Assembly: GCF_963855985.1 (NCBI RefSeq)
Contig: NC_087092.1
Coordinates: 8,742,001 to 8,806,000 of the forward strand
DNA: 64,000 nt
From: Ostrinia nubilalis
Taxonomy: Eukaryota; Arthropoda; Insecta; Lepidoptera; Crambidae
Direction of reading: 5' to 3'
This document shows, piece after piece, positions 47,201 to 62,200 of this stretch. Position numbers and translations under genes: made by a program. Under the pieces are notes generated by a model. That model was given only the letters and a program-made list of their open reading frames with translations. It was not told the DNA's origin and did no database searches. Positions within the stretch are counted from its first letter, which is position 1; each line of letters begins with the position of its first letter.

Positions 47201-50200
47201 CGCTAAAAATCGAATGTTAAGTCGCGATTCTAATACAATAATTTGATCTACCCTTATTTAGGAATGTGGTTGGAGTTGCTCTTAGATTCCTATTACAGCA
47301 GTTGTGAGCATCAGTGCTTGTCCTTCTGTTAACCAGCCTCTAAAGAACCTGAACACCATTTGAAATGATCTGAAATGAGTTTGAGATTTGTCCAGAACGT
47401 CATTTGGATGAAACGAACGAATGGGACTACTAGGGTTGCCATACGTCCCCGTACGCCGGGACATGTCCCCGTTTGAAGCATAGTGTCCTGGCGTCCCGGC
47501 CGATAAGCAATTTGTCCCCGTTTAGTAGTAAAATCATAGTTATTTAATAGAGGGCTGGACTTGGTAAACAGTAATATACCTACGTAGAAATAAACGCGAC
47601 TAACTAGCTAGGCTAATGAGGCTAATGGTACGTTGATAGAACGACGTAAGCGCTGACACTTAGTCTTGTCCGTTCACGTTTCACGAATTTACATCAACAG
47701 TGCTATACAATGTTTTGTCCTTATCTGTCAAATTCAAATGTCACAATGACAGATAAGGTCAAAAGATTGTATAGCTATACCACCGCTATACAACCATTAT
47801 TAGTAAGACTAAGGGGGAACGTGTGCTAATTAAAAAATGTTGACAGATACTTAATACTTTGGTTAATGTTGATTAATACCTATTGTTGTAATAAAAGCTC
47901 CTTTTTTCTACCTTTAATAGTTTTTCTTTAAATGTCCCCGTCTGAGTCCCCACACTTATGGCAACCCTTCACTAGACCAATGTCACAGGATAGAAATTTC
48001 GTTAAATTGATGGTTGTTTCAACCAAGTTTCAACCCTCATTTCTAACAGAAATCGATACAAAGGTTTCATTCATAGGAGTTTCATAGTTCTTAAATTTAT
48101 CCTAAACAAAATACTTCTTTTATCATCTAGCTATAAACTACATCTGTGAAATACTTTTGATGAAAGTGTAAGGACAGTGATGATTATACCCCTTTTATCA
48201 TTATTCTTATCTGACATGCAAGTCTTACATGTGCCTGTAAAAGTAGTACAAACTGTTGAATATACCTGAGCATCAACCAACAAAAACTGCATTTTTCCAT
48301 ATCCTACATCTTCGTAGATAGGTACTAGACAAGAGCCGTGACAAGAGCTATAGTCTCGTCAGGAAATTCTTCGCGCATGGCCGAAGGGGACGATCAGTGG
48401 GTTTAATGTGGGACTCTCCCCTAAAACTCGATGGTGGGTGTCCACCGGAGCCCAATGAAACGGAACCGCGAGTTACTGTCCTAACTTGGACATTCGTCCA
48501 CGGCTCCGTCTCAGGTTATGACTCGCTGGTTAGCTGGTAGCTGGTTCTGCTCTATGCCGCCACTCAGTCAGCTCTGCTGATCAGAAAAGTACCGGGAGCG
48601 GCTCTCCAAAGAATGGGCCCAGGCAAACGCCCTGCCAGCCCCCACTTGTGAGCGTTTTTCAAGAGGTCCCCTTCATCGTGGTCCGAGATAATGCCTCGAC
48701 AGCCCCCGGCCTACTCAATTGTGAGTTACGGGTGGGTACTCTGCACACGGAAGGTTCGTAAAACCTAGACTGACACGAAATCATTTTTCTCGTACCCGAA
48801 AAGTTGAGAAAATTACTTAGGTAGTTGAACATGCTCTAGTGCCTCTGGTATACCTACTCGTAATAATCTCTACTAATTTTATAAAGTTAAGTTTCGGTTG
48901 GGAGCTCAATTCTCGAGATTGTTGACAGACAAACGATTCAGCTAGGTAGGTCCAATTTCGAGAAAGCGGTCAATCCTCGAATCCAACTCGGCTGGGCAGC
49001 GTTCGGGAAACTACGCAACATCTTTTCGTCCAAAATACCTCAGTGCCTGAAGACTAAAGTCTACAACCAATGTGTGTTACCAGTGATGACCGGTTCGAAA
49101 ACGTGGCCTCTCACTATAGGCGTTATACAGAAGCTCAAAGTTGCACAGCGTGATATGGAGAGGGCTATGCTCGGTGTTTCTTTACGAGGTCGAATCAGAA
49201 ATGAGGAGATCTAAACTAAAGTCGCTGACATAACCCGACGGATTAGCAAGCTGAAGTGGCAATGGACAGGGCATATAATACGCAGAACAGAACTGACGGT
49301 CGATGGGGCAGCAAGCTTCTGGAGTGGAGGCCGCGTACCGGGAAACGCAGAGTGGGATGTCCACCCACAAGGTGGACCGACGACATCATAAAGGTCGACA
49401 GCAGGAAACTTTTATAAAGAGGTAGAGTTTGTGAGGGTGTCGGGAAAATTATTTTGCCAATAGAAAGACATGGGCGAAGCCGCTGCCAAAAACTAGTGTC
49501 ATACGTATAAACTGGACAGTCCACATAAATAATACATATTTTACAGCCTACATAAATAATACATATTTTATGCCTAGACAGCTTCTGAAATTTTGTAGTT
49601 TTGTACTAGCAAAAAAAACAGAAAGACAAATAGGTATTAACATCAATGTGTCTGAATGTGTATGATTTATCTGACGTACTTTTAACTCATCTAATATATA
49701 AAAGAAAGTCGTGTTAGTTACTCCACTTATAACTCAAGAACGGCTGAACCGATTTAGCTGAAAATTTCAGGGAGGTAGTTTAGAGCCAGGAGAAGGACAT
49801 AGGATACTTTTTATCCCGTTCGAAATAAAAAAAGTCTGCTTATTTATTGCCATTAAGGCGGAACAAAGTTCGCCGGGTCAGCTAGTTTTTCATAATTATT
49901 AATTTCTTACTTCAAAATGACTGGTTTTGAAAGTGCAAGATACTTTTGGCTGGAAAACAACTCAATCAAGGACTTTAACGAACTTCGCTAACTTAAAGTG
50001 GTACTAAAATATTCAATGATGAATTAACGTCAGAACTCGTAATTTGCTTGTGCATACGAAGGCAGGTACCTAGTCAACTTTCGTCAATTATGCAGAAAAC
50101 ACTGAGCACAGCGACGGCATAATATTTTCATACTTAAGGTGACTCGATACTCCCCGAGCCTACTTTGTGAGTGAACAACTCTTCACAGCCTGTAAGCACG

Positions 50201-53200
50201 TGAGACAAGCGGTTTTAACAGAAATGCATTCAGAAGCACGCACGCTGCAAAAGTGCAGCGACTTCACTAGTACATTTACCTTGTCTCCTTTGTTTTACAA
50301 TATTGTGCATTTCTATCAACTTGTCGTCATCGTGCTCTTTAAAATACCTTCATGAGATCGGTGCCGAAATGTCTTATAATGATATTTAATTAATACCTCT
50401 GGTTTTCGACGCCTATTTACTTATGATTTAGATTATTAAAAAAAAACAGATTAGATCGATAATAATACTTGACCACATCAATTGTAAACATTTTATTTAA
50501 AACCTAGGTTTTTGAGGTGATCTAAAATAACATTGAGTTTCATTTAAAATCTATAGGCACTTTATTCTTTATGTATTGTGGTGGCTTAACACACACGTAA
50601 GGCACATCTTGTAAAAGATACGAAGCATGGGATATTTACCTAAAACATTCATACACCACACAGGTATCTAAAAAAGATGCCTCTTTCAGGATGGTGGAAA
50701 CTTTTCACTGCAAAACAAGCAACTAGAGGCTTCCGCGGCGGTAAACATTCTCAGACTTTAGAGCCAGGCTGCCTGTCTTGGAAATAAAACTCATGAAACG
50801 ACTCGTATAATGTGTATAACGAAAGAATTCGTATCATATGAACCTGAAATAAACTAAATAATAAGTTACTAAGAAAGCTATTTTTCGTATTATAAATAAC
50901 TTCGCGTTATTTGAAAACATTTAATTAAATTGATTCATAAAAAGTTATTAAACTTCTCTAAATCACTGTAACCTATTTACGCCTTGTCATTAGTTGACCC
51001 GGAGAAAAGTTTGATAATAATGATGATTACAGCCGCACTGGCTCTACACGGCCCTCCAAATAGGGACAAGTTTCACAATCTTACTACAGTTATTCTTCGA
51101 GAAGCTGCCTGGTATATTTAATTATTACAAAAACAGTAAACAGTGATAACTAAAACCTGAAAATAATCATAAGAGAGTTACTAACTCTTTTTCTAATTCC
51201 ATAGGCTCCTTACACCCAATAAATTAGTTTGGTTTAGAGATGGGTTATACTAGGTAAATTTGATACTAGGTGCACCTATTCCTAGTATTTATTAATACTC
51301 GATCCAAATACCTATTCCACCTAGTACGTAGTAATTTAGCATACTTGACGCGACTAGTGCGGACTAATCCAAGTAATATGACTTTAAAATACAATTTTCT
51401 TTAAAAGATACAACCGTAGTATGAATAATGCAATTTGAAATTGAACAATAATTCCTCCCTTCATACTTCAACAGGCTTAGAACTGTCAACTTAAAAGTTG
51501 GCGTATATAAAAGATATCAATTTCATAAAAATATTTACAATTTTTTTTCTTTTTTACATGAACTTACATGAATGTGGTTTGACTACGTTTGTGTTCGTTT
51601 GCTTCGTCGCGCTCAAATTTGTTTGGTCAGACAGAAACGGAGTGAATCTCTACGTTCGCACATAAGCTTGGCGAGAAATACTCGGTGCGCGTAATATACG
51701 ACTACGGATTACGCAATAATAACCTCTATTACTTTGACGATAGGGTCGGAAATCGTGTAATTTATAAAATACTAGGTGGATCAAGTATTTAAAAAATTGG
51801 AATAGGTGCCGCCTAGTATTGTAAAATACCTAGTGTGTGGATCTGTTCTAGTAAATACGTCTCATCTCTAGTTTGGTTAAAGGATTTATGTTCCAAAATG
51901 CATATTTTTTCCATTTACGAATTTTAATAATGCGAAAGTAACTGTCTGTCTGTCTGTCTCGCTTTCACGCATAAACCACTGAACCGATTTTGATCAAATT
52001 TGGTATAGAAATAGTTTGAGTCCCGGGAAAGGACATAGGATAGTTTTTATCCCGGTTTTTGAAACAGGAACGCTACTAATATTATAAATGCGAAAGTAAG
52101 TCTGTCTGTCTCGCTTTCACGCTTAAACCACTAAACCGATTTTGATCAAATTTGGTATAGAGATAGTTTGAGTCTCGGTAAAGGACATAGGATAGTTTTT
52201 ATCCCGGTTTTTGAAACAGGGAAGCGCGCGATAAGGTTTTTTTGTGACAGACAAAATTCCAGCCGAAGCGAAGCCGCGGGCGGATAGCTAGTCACACCAT
52301 AAAAATGTCCGATAATATTTTTACCAATTTATCAAATACAAGAGACTTCTTTCACGAGAATTCACGATTTAAACTTATTTCTATTTGACATGGGAAAAGA
52401 ACGAATTTATTATTTACTTACGATACTTGGGCTACGAATTGAGGATGGATCCGATGTTACGATGGTTGTTGTTACATTGTCGGAGTGTCAGGTCTCCAAA
52501 ACCGAGATGACATGCCGGGGTGTGACACTAACCCCACGACCCTTCTTAATTATTCAAGTGACCCAACCCGATCGTGATTGTGTAGATGCCCTCAATGCAC
52601 GTGCTGTGGTTACAAATAAATCTACAGCATCAGTGAAACATACATTATGTCCAAAACATAGCTTAAATTGTATGCAACTCTATTCCGCAAGTAATTTTTT
52701 TATTAGGTCCTAAATTATCCTGTAAAGTTACTCAGTGCAATAAAAAAGATTACATAAATGTTAAAGCGTTTTGTACATTACCTTCATTGCCTAAAGCTGT
52801 CGAAATTGAAAGCATCAATAAATTAATATTGTCTAAATGAAAATAAATGTTCAATAATTAAAACACCGATGTGAGTTATTATGGCAGTTATAGAAAATTA
52901 TAATATTCGAACACCACTATTATAGGTATAGCTTTTACCCGACTGCGCCAGAAGGAGGGTTATTACGTGTATGTTCTATAAAACACACTTTTCAACAGTG
53001 TGTAACCCACATAGAACAGCGCTAAAAAGTGTGCTATCTAATTTTGGTTATTAGCGAACTCTGGAGTTATTTGACTTCCCTTATAAGTAATTTACGTGTG
53101 CCTTGGAGTGAGGAAGGTTGAGCGTGCGTGTGGAGTGTTTCAAGATTTTATGACAGCCGTTTCGGGTGAACGCCACGGGCGTGTGCTGCTTAATCGACTA

Positions 53201-56200
53201 TAAATTACAAACGGTTCAATAACAGTTTTAAGTTTAACTCCGTTAAAATTTCGCGTTTCCCTCAAATTTTCTCTAACTCACTTGTTGTTTTGTACGCGTC
53301 AAGAACACACTCAACACCCGTGTATGAAACAACATTAGTCAGCTTGCTTTCTCGATAAACTCGCACAATTAATTAAAATCAACTGATTCTGGCTGTCACT
53401 AGTTATGGTCGATTTGTTACAGTATTAATGTTTGGAACACAATTTGTTTTTATTTTTTAAGTTACTGTTATTTATATATTTTTTCGCAGTCTCATAGTAC
53501 TTTGCTATAAAAAGTAAAAGCTGAATTTACATAAAAGCTGAACCCTTCAAATGCGCGTGTTCCGAACTTCCGTCAGTCCGTCACGCACTTGGCAAGTGTT
53601 ATTTAATATTGATTTAAGACAAGTTTTGTTGCATTAAATATATTAATGCTATTTAACTATTCCAAATGCATTTACCAAGCACATGCATAAAAATCTTTTT
53701 GCGCTGAAAAAATACCATCATGTTTCACTAGGAATTGGGCTTTTGTGAAATCGGGTCATATCATCAATCACTATAAAGTACATAATACCTTATAGGTATT
53801 ATTAATTACTCGAAAACTATCATAATGTCCATAATTCAACTTATTACATTGACTGGTCTGTAGGTCGTTCATTTGAACAGAAGTACAACGCATTCATATT
53901 ACATAGGTACTATACAAAGGAAGAAAACAATGCAGCATACAACAGCAATGTTGTACTTTTGCATTGAATCGCTCCGAGTGGAGTTCCTGTTGAGCGGCTC
54001 GCTCCTGATGAGGTTGCGAACAGCTGACACGAATAAAAGGATCGATTAACTTCTATTTTTACCCATGGTCGTGTCGTGGAGCCCTGCGGCCAGTTGACTG
54101 AAATATGACTGGGATACACAAAGGACATCGCAAACATTAAAGCCTGAAAGCTTTTTTGTGTTGTGTTACGTTACGTATCAATGAAACTGGCTATTGATTG
54201 TTTGGGTATAACGCCGCAGTAATTAATGCTTTATAATCGTAGGCACTCATATATTTTTGTCCATTCCCTTTGTTTTACCTCAATCGGCTTACGTGGTGCA
54301 AAGCGAACCCAGTGCATAAAGTTCAACAAGCGGTCGACGTCCGATGCCCGTATGTGCTGACCTGCCAATAAGTCTGTTTGTTCTCATTCAAGCGCACGAA
54401 ATATTCAACTCTGCTTCCAGGACCGGGTCCTACTTTGCGAAAATATTAAACCTAAAATACGTTTGTAAAATAAGTAGGTATCTAACTGAAGCATCAAAAC
54501 ATTTTGTTTATTTTAAAAAGTGTGCCGCGACAAGAGTACGTAGCGTGGCTTATCTATCTTATCACTTTGTACAGAATATAAAATTAAATATTGATTGAAG
54601 ATACCTTTTACTGACCCATATTCTGAAAAGAATCATTCACAAACAACTTTTTATGCTGTTTGCTTCCAACTTTATACTATCACAAAATTATCTCGTCATT
54701 AAAATCTAATCTATTATGAAATACGGGTTGTATAATATTTTAACAGTGTATTAAGAATTTAAGAATGCTAATGGTCAACTAATTTTAACGGATAGAATTT
54801 CCATCTCAAAGGTACGAGTAGAATCGAGTTCGACTGACCACGATGATTCCCAGATGCATTTTAATACAATAAACAATCAGAGCTTGTGTCTGCTTTGGAT
54901 AGCAACTAACGAACAAACAGTCCTCTCTTAGTATACATTTTAAAAGTAAGCTCTACAACTGATGATATTCTTTTCTACTCTAGTTTTGTGATAAAATATT
55001 CACATTCAAGCATGTCTCTATCGTCTAAACGGCTCTATCTTCTTACACCGTGAAAGGGCTCAATCCAACGTGAATTACTTACCAAGATATCGTATTTTCT
55101 TACTGGTCCACAATAAATACTTCTCTATACAGTCAAAGGACAAGCCCTGGAATCTCGTGGGTTCTCTACTGGGAGTTGCTTGAACAATAAATAAACCTAA
55201 TAAAGGCAGCATACCTTCACCGCAATAAATTTCACACATAACACCATTTGAGCTTTGTTCATTTCGTATTTTTGTATTTACAAAAATTCCTGAAATATGT
55301 TGTTACATATTTTAATTAACTAGCTAGCGCATTTTATTTGGTTACTGTGTGTAACTTTTCCCAATCTCGTCTATAAATAATGTTTTGTTTTCATAATGTA
55401 CTTCCTAGAATAGAGGTTTATAATACCGAAAAATATATCACAAGCTTGCAAATACTTAGTAACTTTTAAAATATTAATTTTACAATATTAGAAAGTTTTT
55501 GATTTTTTATAATAAATTCTGATTTATGAATTGGAACCCTGACATGAAAATACGTATCTGGGCCATTCTTATTCTTATGCATTTTTGTGTGAGATGTAAG
55601 AATAGCATATGTTTTTAAAGAAAATCAGTGCACTGTATATTAATTTACTTAGTAAAATACCTCTATTAACTAGGCCCAATATCATTTTTATCATAAAACT
55701 ATTAGAAGAATATTTAAAAAAAGTTACAAGTCCAAAATGTCACGGACCGTGTAGTGTGAGATTCCCGGATTTGGACATACAATGTTTTTTTCTGAAGAGA
55801 TGTTATGTTATTTTGATAAATATTACAGTAATTATGCAAGATTAATACATGTTATATAAGACTGTTAAAAATTTATATCAATAATAATTACCATTTTTGA
55901 TTTTGAACACCAAACATTGTGTGAGCAGTTTTTGTGTCACAACCACGTGCGCCACTTTAAATATGCGTAACTCGGTAAAAAACTATCTTTGATATTGACA
56001 TCCCTTGCTAAGTTTTTTTAGAACAGTAACATTGTCATCTTATTAGATTTGCAAATGGCTGAACGTAGTGAGTGAGCCGCAAAAAAATATTTCCTATTTA
56101 TTTGAAAAAAGGGACAACCATAACACGTCCATCCCGTGTACGGTTTTTAAAGGTAGGTATCAATAAATAAATAAATAAATAAATAAATAAATCTTTATTT

Positions 56201-59200
56201 GAAACCAGATACAATTTTACACAATCATTTTAGCGTTAACATTTGCAGTAGTCTAAGACTGTGTCGCAGATGTTAGCGCCCACCTCTAAGTAGACGGGCG
56301 TTTCAGACAAAGACATTAACAAATAACATTAAGTTGGTATACATTTAACTAAGAACAAAAATAGCAGTGTGTGAGTAATGTGTAGTGTATGATGTGTAGT
56401 GTTTGATGTGTAGTGTGTGATGTGTTGTGTGTGATGTGAGTGTGAGTTTATGTATGTCACGCTATTGCATAAAACATAATTATGTACCTCATGCAGTATA
56501 GTTTCAGATAATTGCACAAGATCTGCTAATTCACAGATAGTTTTTTGGATATATCGGACACGTTCCAAATTGTCACGGCCATGATATTAAAAATGTGTCA
56601 CTACCGCAAACTATTTAAGTACATGGTCGTGACATTACAACGCGTGGTTGTGACATTCTATATTTATTATTTTAATAGTTTTTGTTGTTCTGCTAAATTA
56701 TTTTGTGTATTGTGCAATTTTTAGGAGTAGCCTTTTAGTAAGTGCACTTATTTTTCGCTAGTATGATTTTCTAGATGCCACGAAGGAAAAATTATTGCAC
56801 TTTCTCATTTCTGCAGTAATATCAAATTTTACTGAGACAGCTCCCGGTAAAGGCCCTGCAGAGGTGGTCGGAGTTGTTTTAAAAGGAATTGCTATTAACC
56901 ATATTTTTAGTGGTACGGTGACTATGAAACATGTTTAAGTTGTCAAAACCAACTGTTATGTGAATCCTACAGAAATCTCATTTGATACTCAATTAGGTAC
57001 CTACTGTGTTTAAGATTTACTAATTTGTTAAGCATATTATCATATCGAAACCATGTAGGTAGCATATCGGAAGCATTATCAGATAGTGCCAATAATAAAA
57101 AGTCTATTTTTTTATTATCTAGTAGATATATTAACTACCTGACGGTATTTTTGATCTCAATTTCAATTAAATTTTTGGATGTTCAGAAAAAAGTACATAT
57201 TACTAAATAACACCTTTGTTGATGAAACGAATTTAGTGTATTTTATTGTTAATCAATTTAAACTATTATGATATAAATTTAACAACATAAATATTATTAT
57301 TTACAGTAAAAATGTAAAACTGTCACATACGTGTCATGCAGTGTCACAGCCGTGTTTACGTAGGCTATTTTGTTTCCTTTCCGAGGGCTTTAAGGTTGTC
57401 CATATACATCAAAAGTTTGCTTTTGGTTTATACTTTCGATACACATCGCAAAAAGATAAAAAAAAAATCTTTAATTTTAAAAAAAAAATTGGCACAAATT
57501 TAAGAATGGCCCATCTATGCTTGAGCTCACCACGCTACTTAAGTACAAATCGAGCTGTGTACGTCACGCTCCAAGGAATATACCTACCACAATTTTTCCC
57601 ACGTGCTCTCTACAAATTGTGTTTATAGGCAAGCGTGTGTTTCTTCTCGTAGGAGTTTTGGAGCCGTCTTGTTTGTTTACAGTAAAATGTTACAATAAGT
57701 CCTTAAAAACAAGTAAAATGGTATTTAATATTTACATAATATGATTAAAATAAGTTGTTTAATGAATGCTAACATGTAAATGCACGATTAACAGTTTACC
57801 GGCCATTGTATTCCCTTAGCGTGCCCGTGGCCCGTGCACCGCCGAAGGTATTCATCGGCTGCAGTACATTCATTGGCTGTACTGTAAGTTGTACATTTGT
57901 ATAGACCGGTTGTGGTGTGCGGTCATGCCTTAAGTCGCCAATCGTTGCGATTGGAACTACATTACGGCATATTGCTCATTCGATCTTGTTCTAAAGTCTC
58001 TATCATTTAGTTATTTTAAGCCATTGCCTTTGTCTGGTTCCAGTAATGGAATGTTGTCCATAAACCCGCCCTCAATTTAATAATATGCGACAAAGTACGA
58101 AAATAATAGAGCTATCTTCTGCATTTCTATTCGTTCGTTATATCGCAGTCGTACCCAAGAACATTTTAATTTATTGCAAATAATTGTGCAGTCCGTTCTG
58201 TATTTTGCTTACTGGAGTTTGTTTTTCATTAACTAGCAGTCAGCATTCACTGGTTGGTATTTTTTGTAGTTTAATTTTTTATTGTTATATTTTTATGAAC
58301 AGGTTAACATTTAGATTTTGAAGTTATTGAAATACTACTCTTGAAAGGCTTCTTAAAAAACGAGCGCAAAGACGAAAGGTTTCCCTGTGCAGTACGTGAA
58401 GCGAGTGGCCCTACCAAGCGGATGGATCGAGTTACATACCGGCTACCCAACTGTTCAACAGTAGATGTGATAGTAATAATCTAAGAATATGAAAGGCTTT
58501 TAGCGTAATAGAATTCATGTTACAATCTATCCTGAGTAATCAGCAAATAAGTAGGTAACTACTTCATTTTTAAACACTTCACAAGCTAAACTACTCCAAT
58601 ACCCGCCTCGATTGAAGAATCTTACATTCGAAGGCTTCTCAGAAAATAAAACGGCCCCGTGAACCTCACCTATTAGTATGTTAGTGGTCGCCGGCATCGA
58701 CTGAACGTGCCATAGGTGTGAGTCACGTAACGGAAACGTTTCTTACTCGTATATTGATGTCTCTGCTTGATGCATTCCCAGGGTTTACTTCGAAATGCCT
58801 ATTCCAGTTTATGGGACTCATTTAATGCTCCCAATCAAATGTGAGTGTTACGCAGTATCGTAAATTAAATGAACCTTATGAATTAAACCGTTTATCAGCA
58901 AACATCTGCGCACCCCAGTCTGGGTATAAATTAAACTTGGTTAAACGACTGTTTTCTCTTTACAAAAACTTAAGCAATGCTGCCTTATTCCACGATTGAA
59001 TGAGAATACTTTTGTTTAATATCAATTTAATGTAACTTGGATTGTTTACGAAAAGTACTGGAGCTGTAAGTCGCTACACATTAGCTTAGAGTTTCATTCT
59101 TTAATAAAGTAACAAAACATGTAGAGTGTGTTCTCGCAGGTATGTTTTATTCTGTCCCTGCATGAACACAATTACGGTTGAAACATAAAAAATACAAAGG

Positions 59201-62200
59201 GCTAATTTTACTAAGTACCGGATATTCATGTGCAGGTACTAGGCGCGTAAATCATACACGTTGCCGTGTTGGCACGGTTTCCTCATTTTATATTCATCCT
59301 ATAATCCGACTTATCTGTTTTAGACGAATTATCTTGCTGGAGTTAAATTATGTTAATCACGATATTGGCCACATTTTTTTTTCAGGTTACGTTTGCGTAT
59401 TTCATTCAGTTTAAAGTCGTTGTACAAATCTAGCCACATATCAAACTACATCATTTTATCTTATCGTTAATCATTATCAGCTTTACAAGGTGCACCGGTC
59501 GCGGTGCGGTGTCAACTATGTGCTCATTCTATGATGACTGACATCATTGAAATACTCATCAACATACCTATAGAACGCTAATAAATAGACCTTGAACTAG
59601 TTGACAATGAAACAGGCTAATTATTGTGATTTTAGATTAGAAAATTCACAAATATTACTATAGGTGGTACTGTTAAAACATGTTAACTGCCTCTACAAGT
59701 TTGCGTACCACCTTCAGTCTCCATTCTCCAATCTCTTTCAAAGGCTAAGGTAGGTCACGATGATTCATGTTAGATATTGGTCAAAATGAGCGTGAGCAAG
59801 ACCGATATTATGATGACCGCCTGCTTGACCGCGAAATGTTAAATCTTTCGTTTGTCTGAAAATCTACAAAGTTAATAAGTGTCCTCTTTTATGTTGCGTC
59901 CATTTTGCCTACTGAAATATGCTAGGAACAGGACATAAATAAATGTCCTAAAACCATTCCAGCTAAGTGCTTCTAAAAGGAACTATTAAAAGTAGTAGTG
60001 GTATGTTTATAATGCTGATATTCTTATGATGCTAAGTATCCTGACTGCACCAAGAAGGGTAAAATACTCGCAGCGAAGGAAGTCCATAAAACGATTCGTT
60101 TTGTTTTGGGTTTACTGCGAATTGAGCACGTTTAATTATATCTGTTCCTATATTTTTAACTGAAACTTGTAGTGTAAACACATGTGCTGATTGATGAATC
60201 TGATGTGCATTACACTCGGTAACCGGACTGACTGGCCCAGATTCACTTCAGTTGCGTCAGGCAGACGTGGAAAAATAAACAAATACGTCTCTTTGAAACA
60301 TGCTCGGCTAGCGATTAACTTCATTGGGTGACTGAAATTATGGACTTATTTTTTGCTCGTACCACCACACCCTATTAATTAAACATAAAAATCGCATATT
60401 TTTTTTAGTTAGTCCTGTATTAAGTTCTTTTTACTCACTCCCCAGAATAGGTCAGTGCATTTAATAAATTATTAAGCCTTAAATATATTTGGTTGGACGT
60501 TCCATGTTTTTTGTCAACCTTGAGTTGTGAATGACTAATTAAATAACCCATCGCAGTAATCATTATAATAATATGAACTACATCAACATAAATTAGGGAG
60601 ATTGTTTGCAAAGTTCTGTTTACCGCGGACGAGGGAGTAATTGCACGCTGTGATGCTGCCGATGTCCTTCTGAATACGGGACATCCCATCCCATTCACAG
60701 GTCGGCTATTCACGGCGCTAATGGGATGGGAAATGAGAACAACCTATTCCAAGACTTCCATTTCTTTAAAATTATGTGTTTCTTAATAATCATACAAACG
60801 TTGCAACAAAGGGGACTTAGGCTTACAATTTCTTCAAATATTTGGGAATACTAATTGGTATGCCCTTACTAATATGTTACAATAGTGAGGATAGGTACCA
60901 TAAAATTAATACACCGTACAGAAAACACACATGGAACTTTCATATGAGTGTTACGACTAAGCTTAGCGTTATGTTTCGCCGATTAACATAAAATAGTGCA
61001 AGCCTGGCACTATTTTACTTGGCTTGGATCTACATCCACAATTACTGTTACCATCGTCACTGTATATTCTTAACATTTTTATCCTAGGGATAACTGGTAA
61101 TGCCGAAGCTTCTCTTTGGATTTATGACTGCCAAAGCTTAATAGTCCCAACGGGCTTCGTCCAAGAAAAAGGGTTGAATCCGCTAAGTCTTCTTTGCTGA
61201 GCCGCTATACGTCACAATTAGTTGAGAGCTTCTTAAAAATCTTTCCGTGACTGAAACAAGGCAAAACAAGCTGTATATTTTCAGAAGTTAGTAACTTGAA
61301 GATTCACTGAAGTAGGGTAGTCTTTATATCAACTTACAAAGAGGTACTTGACTGGCTTGACTGCTGGTCTCAAAAGACTAAATTGTAAATAAAGAAATAA
61401 GTTAGTACACTTTATGAATTAAAGCAATAGGTATGGGAAGCCTTAGCGCCGAAGCCTTATGAAACCCCAATCAATTGGCAATAATAATCAATTTTCTCTT
61501 TCATACTTGGGTTTCTTAATCTGTTCTGAATCACTCCGGAATAAATTTTACCTATTTTATAATAAAATCACGAATAGGCTTTAAACTTAGTTACATCTAT
61601 CAAACAACATTAAGCCTTTGACACTTTTGTTACAGTACTCGCCTTAACAACGCAAATAAACTGTAACGACTCTACTCGGCAGACGTTACGTTGAAAGCAA
61701 ATGATCGTCAAGGGATGTTCAGTGTTTAGTGTACATGTTAGTTAAAGTTAAACTATAACAACTTTGTTCACAACCTGTAAAAAGTTAGCAAATGGCTAGT
61801 AGCTGTTATAGTTACATATTTCATTTCCGTAGTTTATTTATTTATTTACAGAGTTTACAGTGGGAATATATTCTGTAACTTCTCGCACGTCCTTTATTCG
61901 ACCAGTCAATGTTAACTTTGATAACACACCCATTTCTGTTACAATGCAATTATTCAGTCTCTCCATCTCGCCGTGTAAAATGTTAACAAAACGTTTGCGC
62001 AACTGATTAATGATTTGTATCGCAACGAGTTCCGAATGACCGCAACCGCCATTCCGATACGGAGATAAATTCGGTCAACGAGCCACACGCCTTCTTAATG
62101 TTGCTGACTGTGGTCCGAAGCGAATGACGTGTCTCCTAATTGATTATGTTTTTTATGTCTTCCCTGATAGTGACTCACACGCTATATAAATTCGAGTTGC

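Noticed and set aside
52390..52713. 107-codon open frame in sidekick intron 1
   Set aside because: No recognisable family, and Cys/Thr-rich composition without pattern. Treated as chance.
57780..57980. Possible miRNA-like hairpins in sidekick intron 1
   Set aside because: Short pairings such as CAGTACA/TGTACTG and CCAATCG/CGATTGG are too brief and do not form one precursor.
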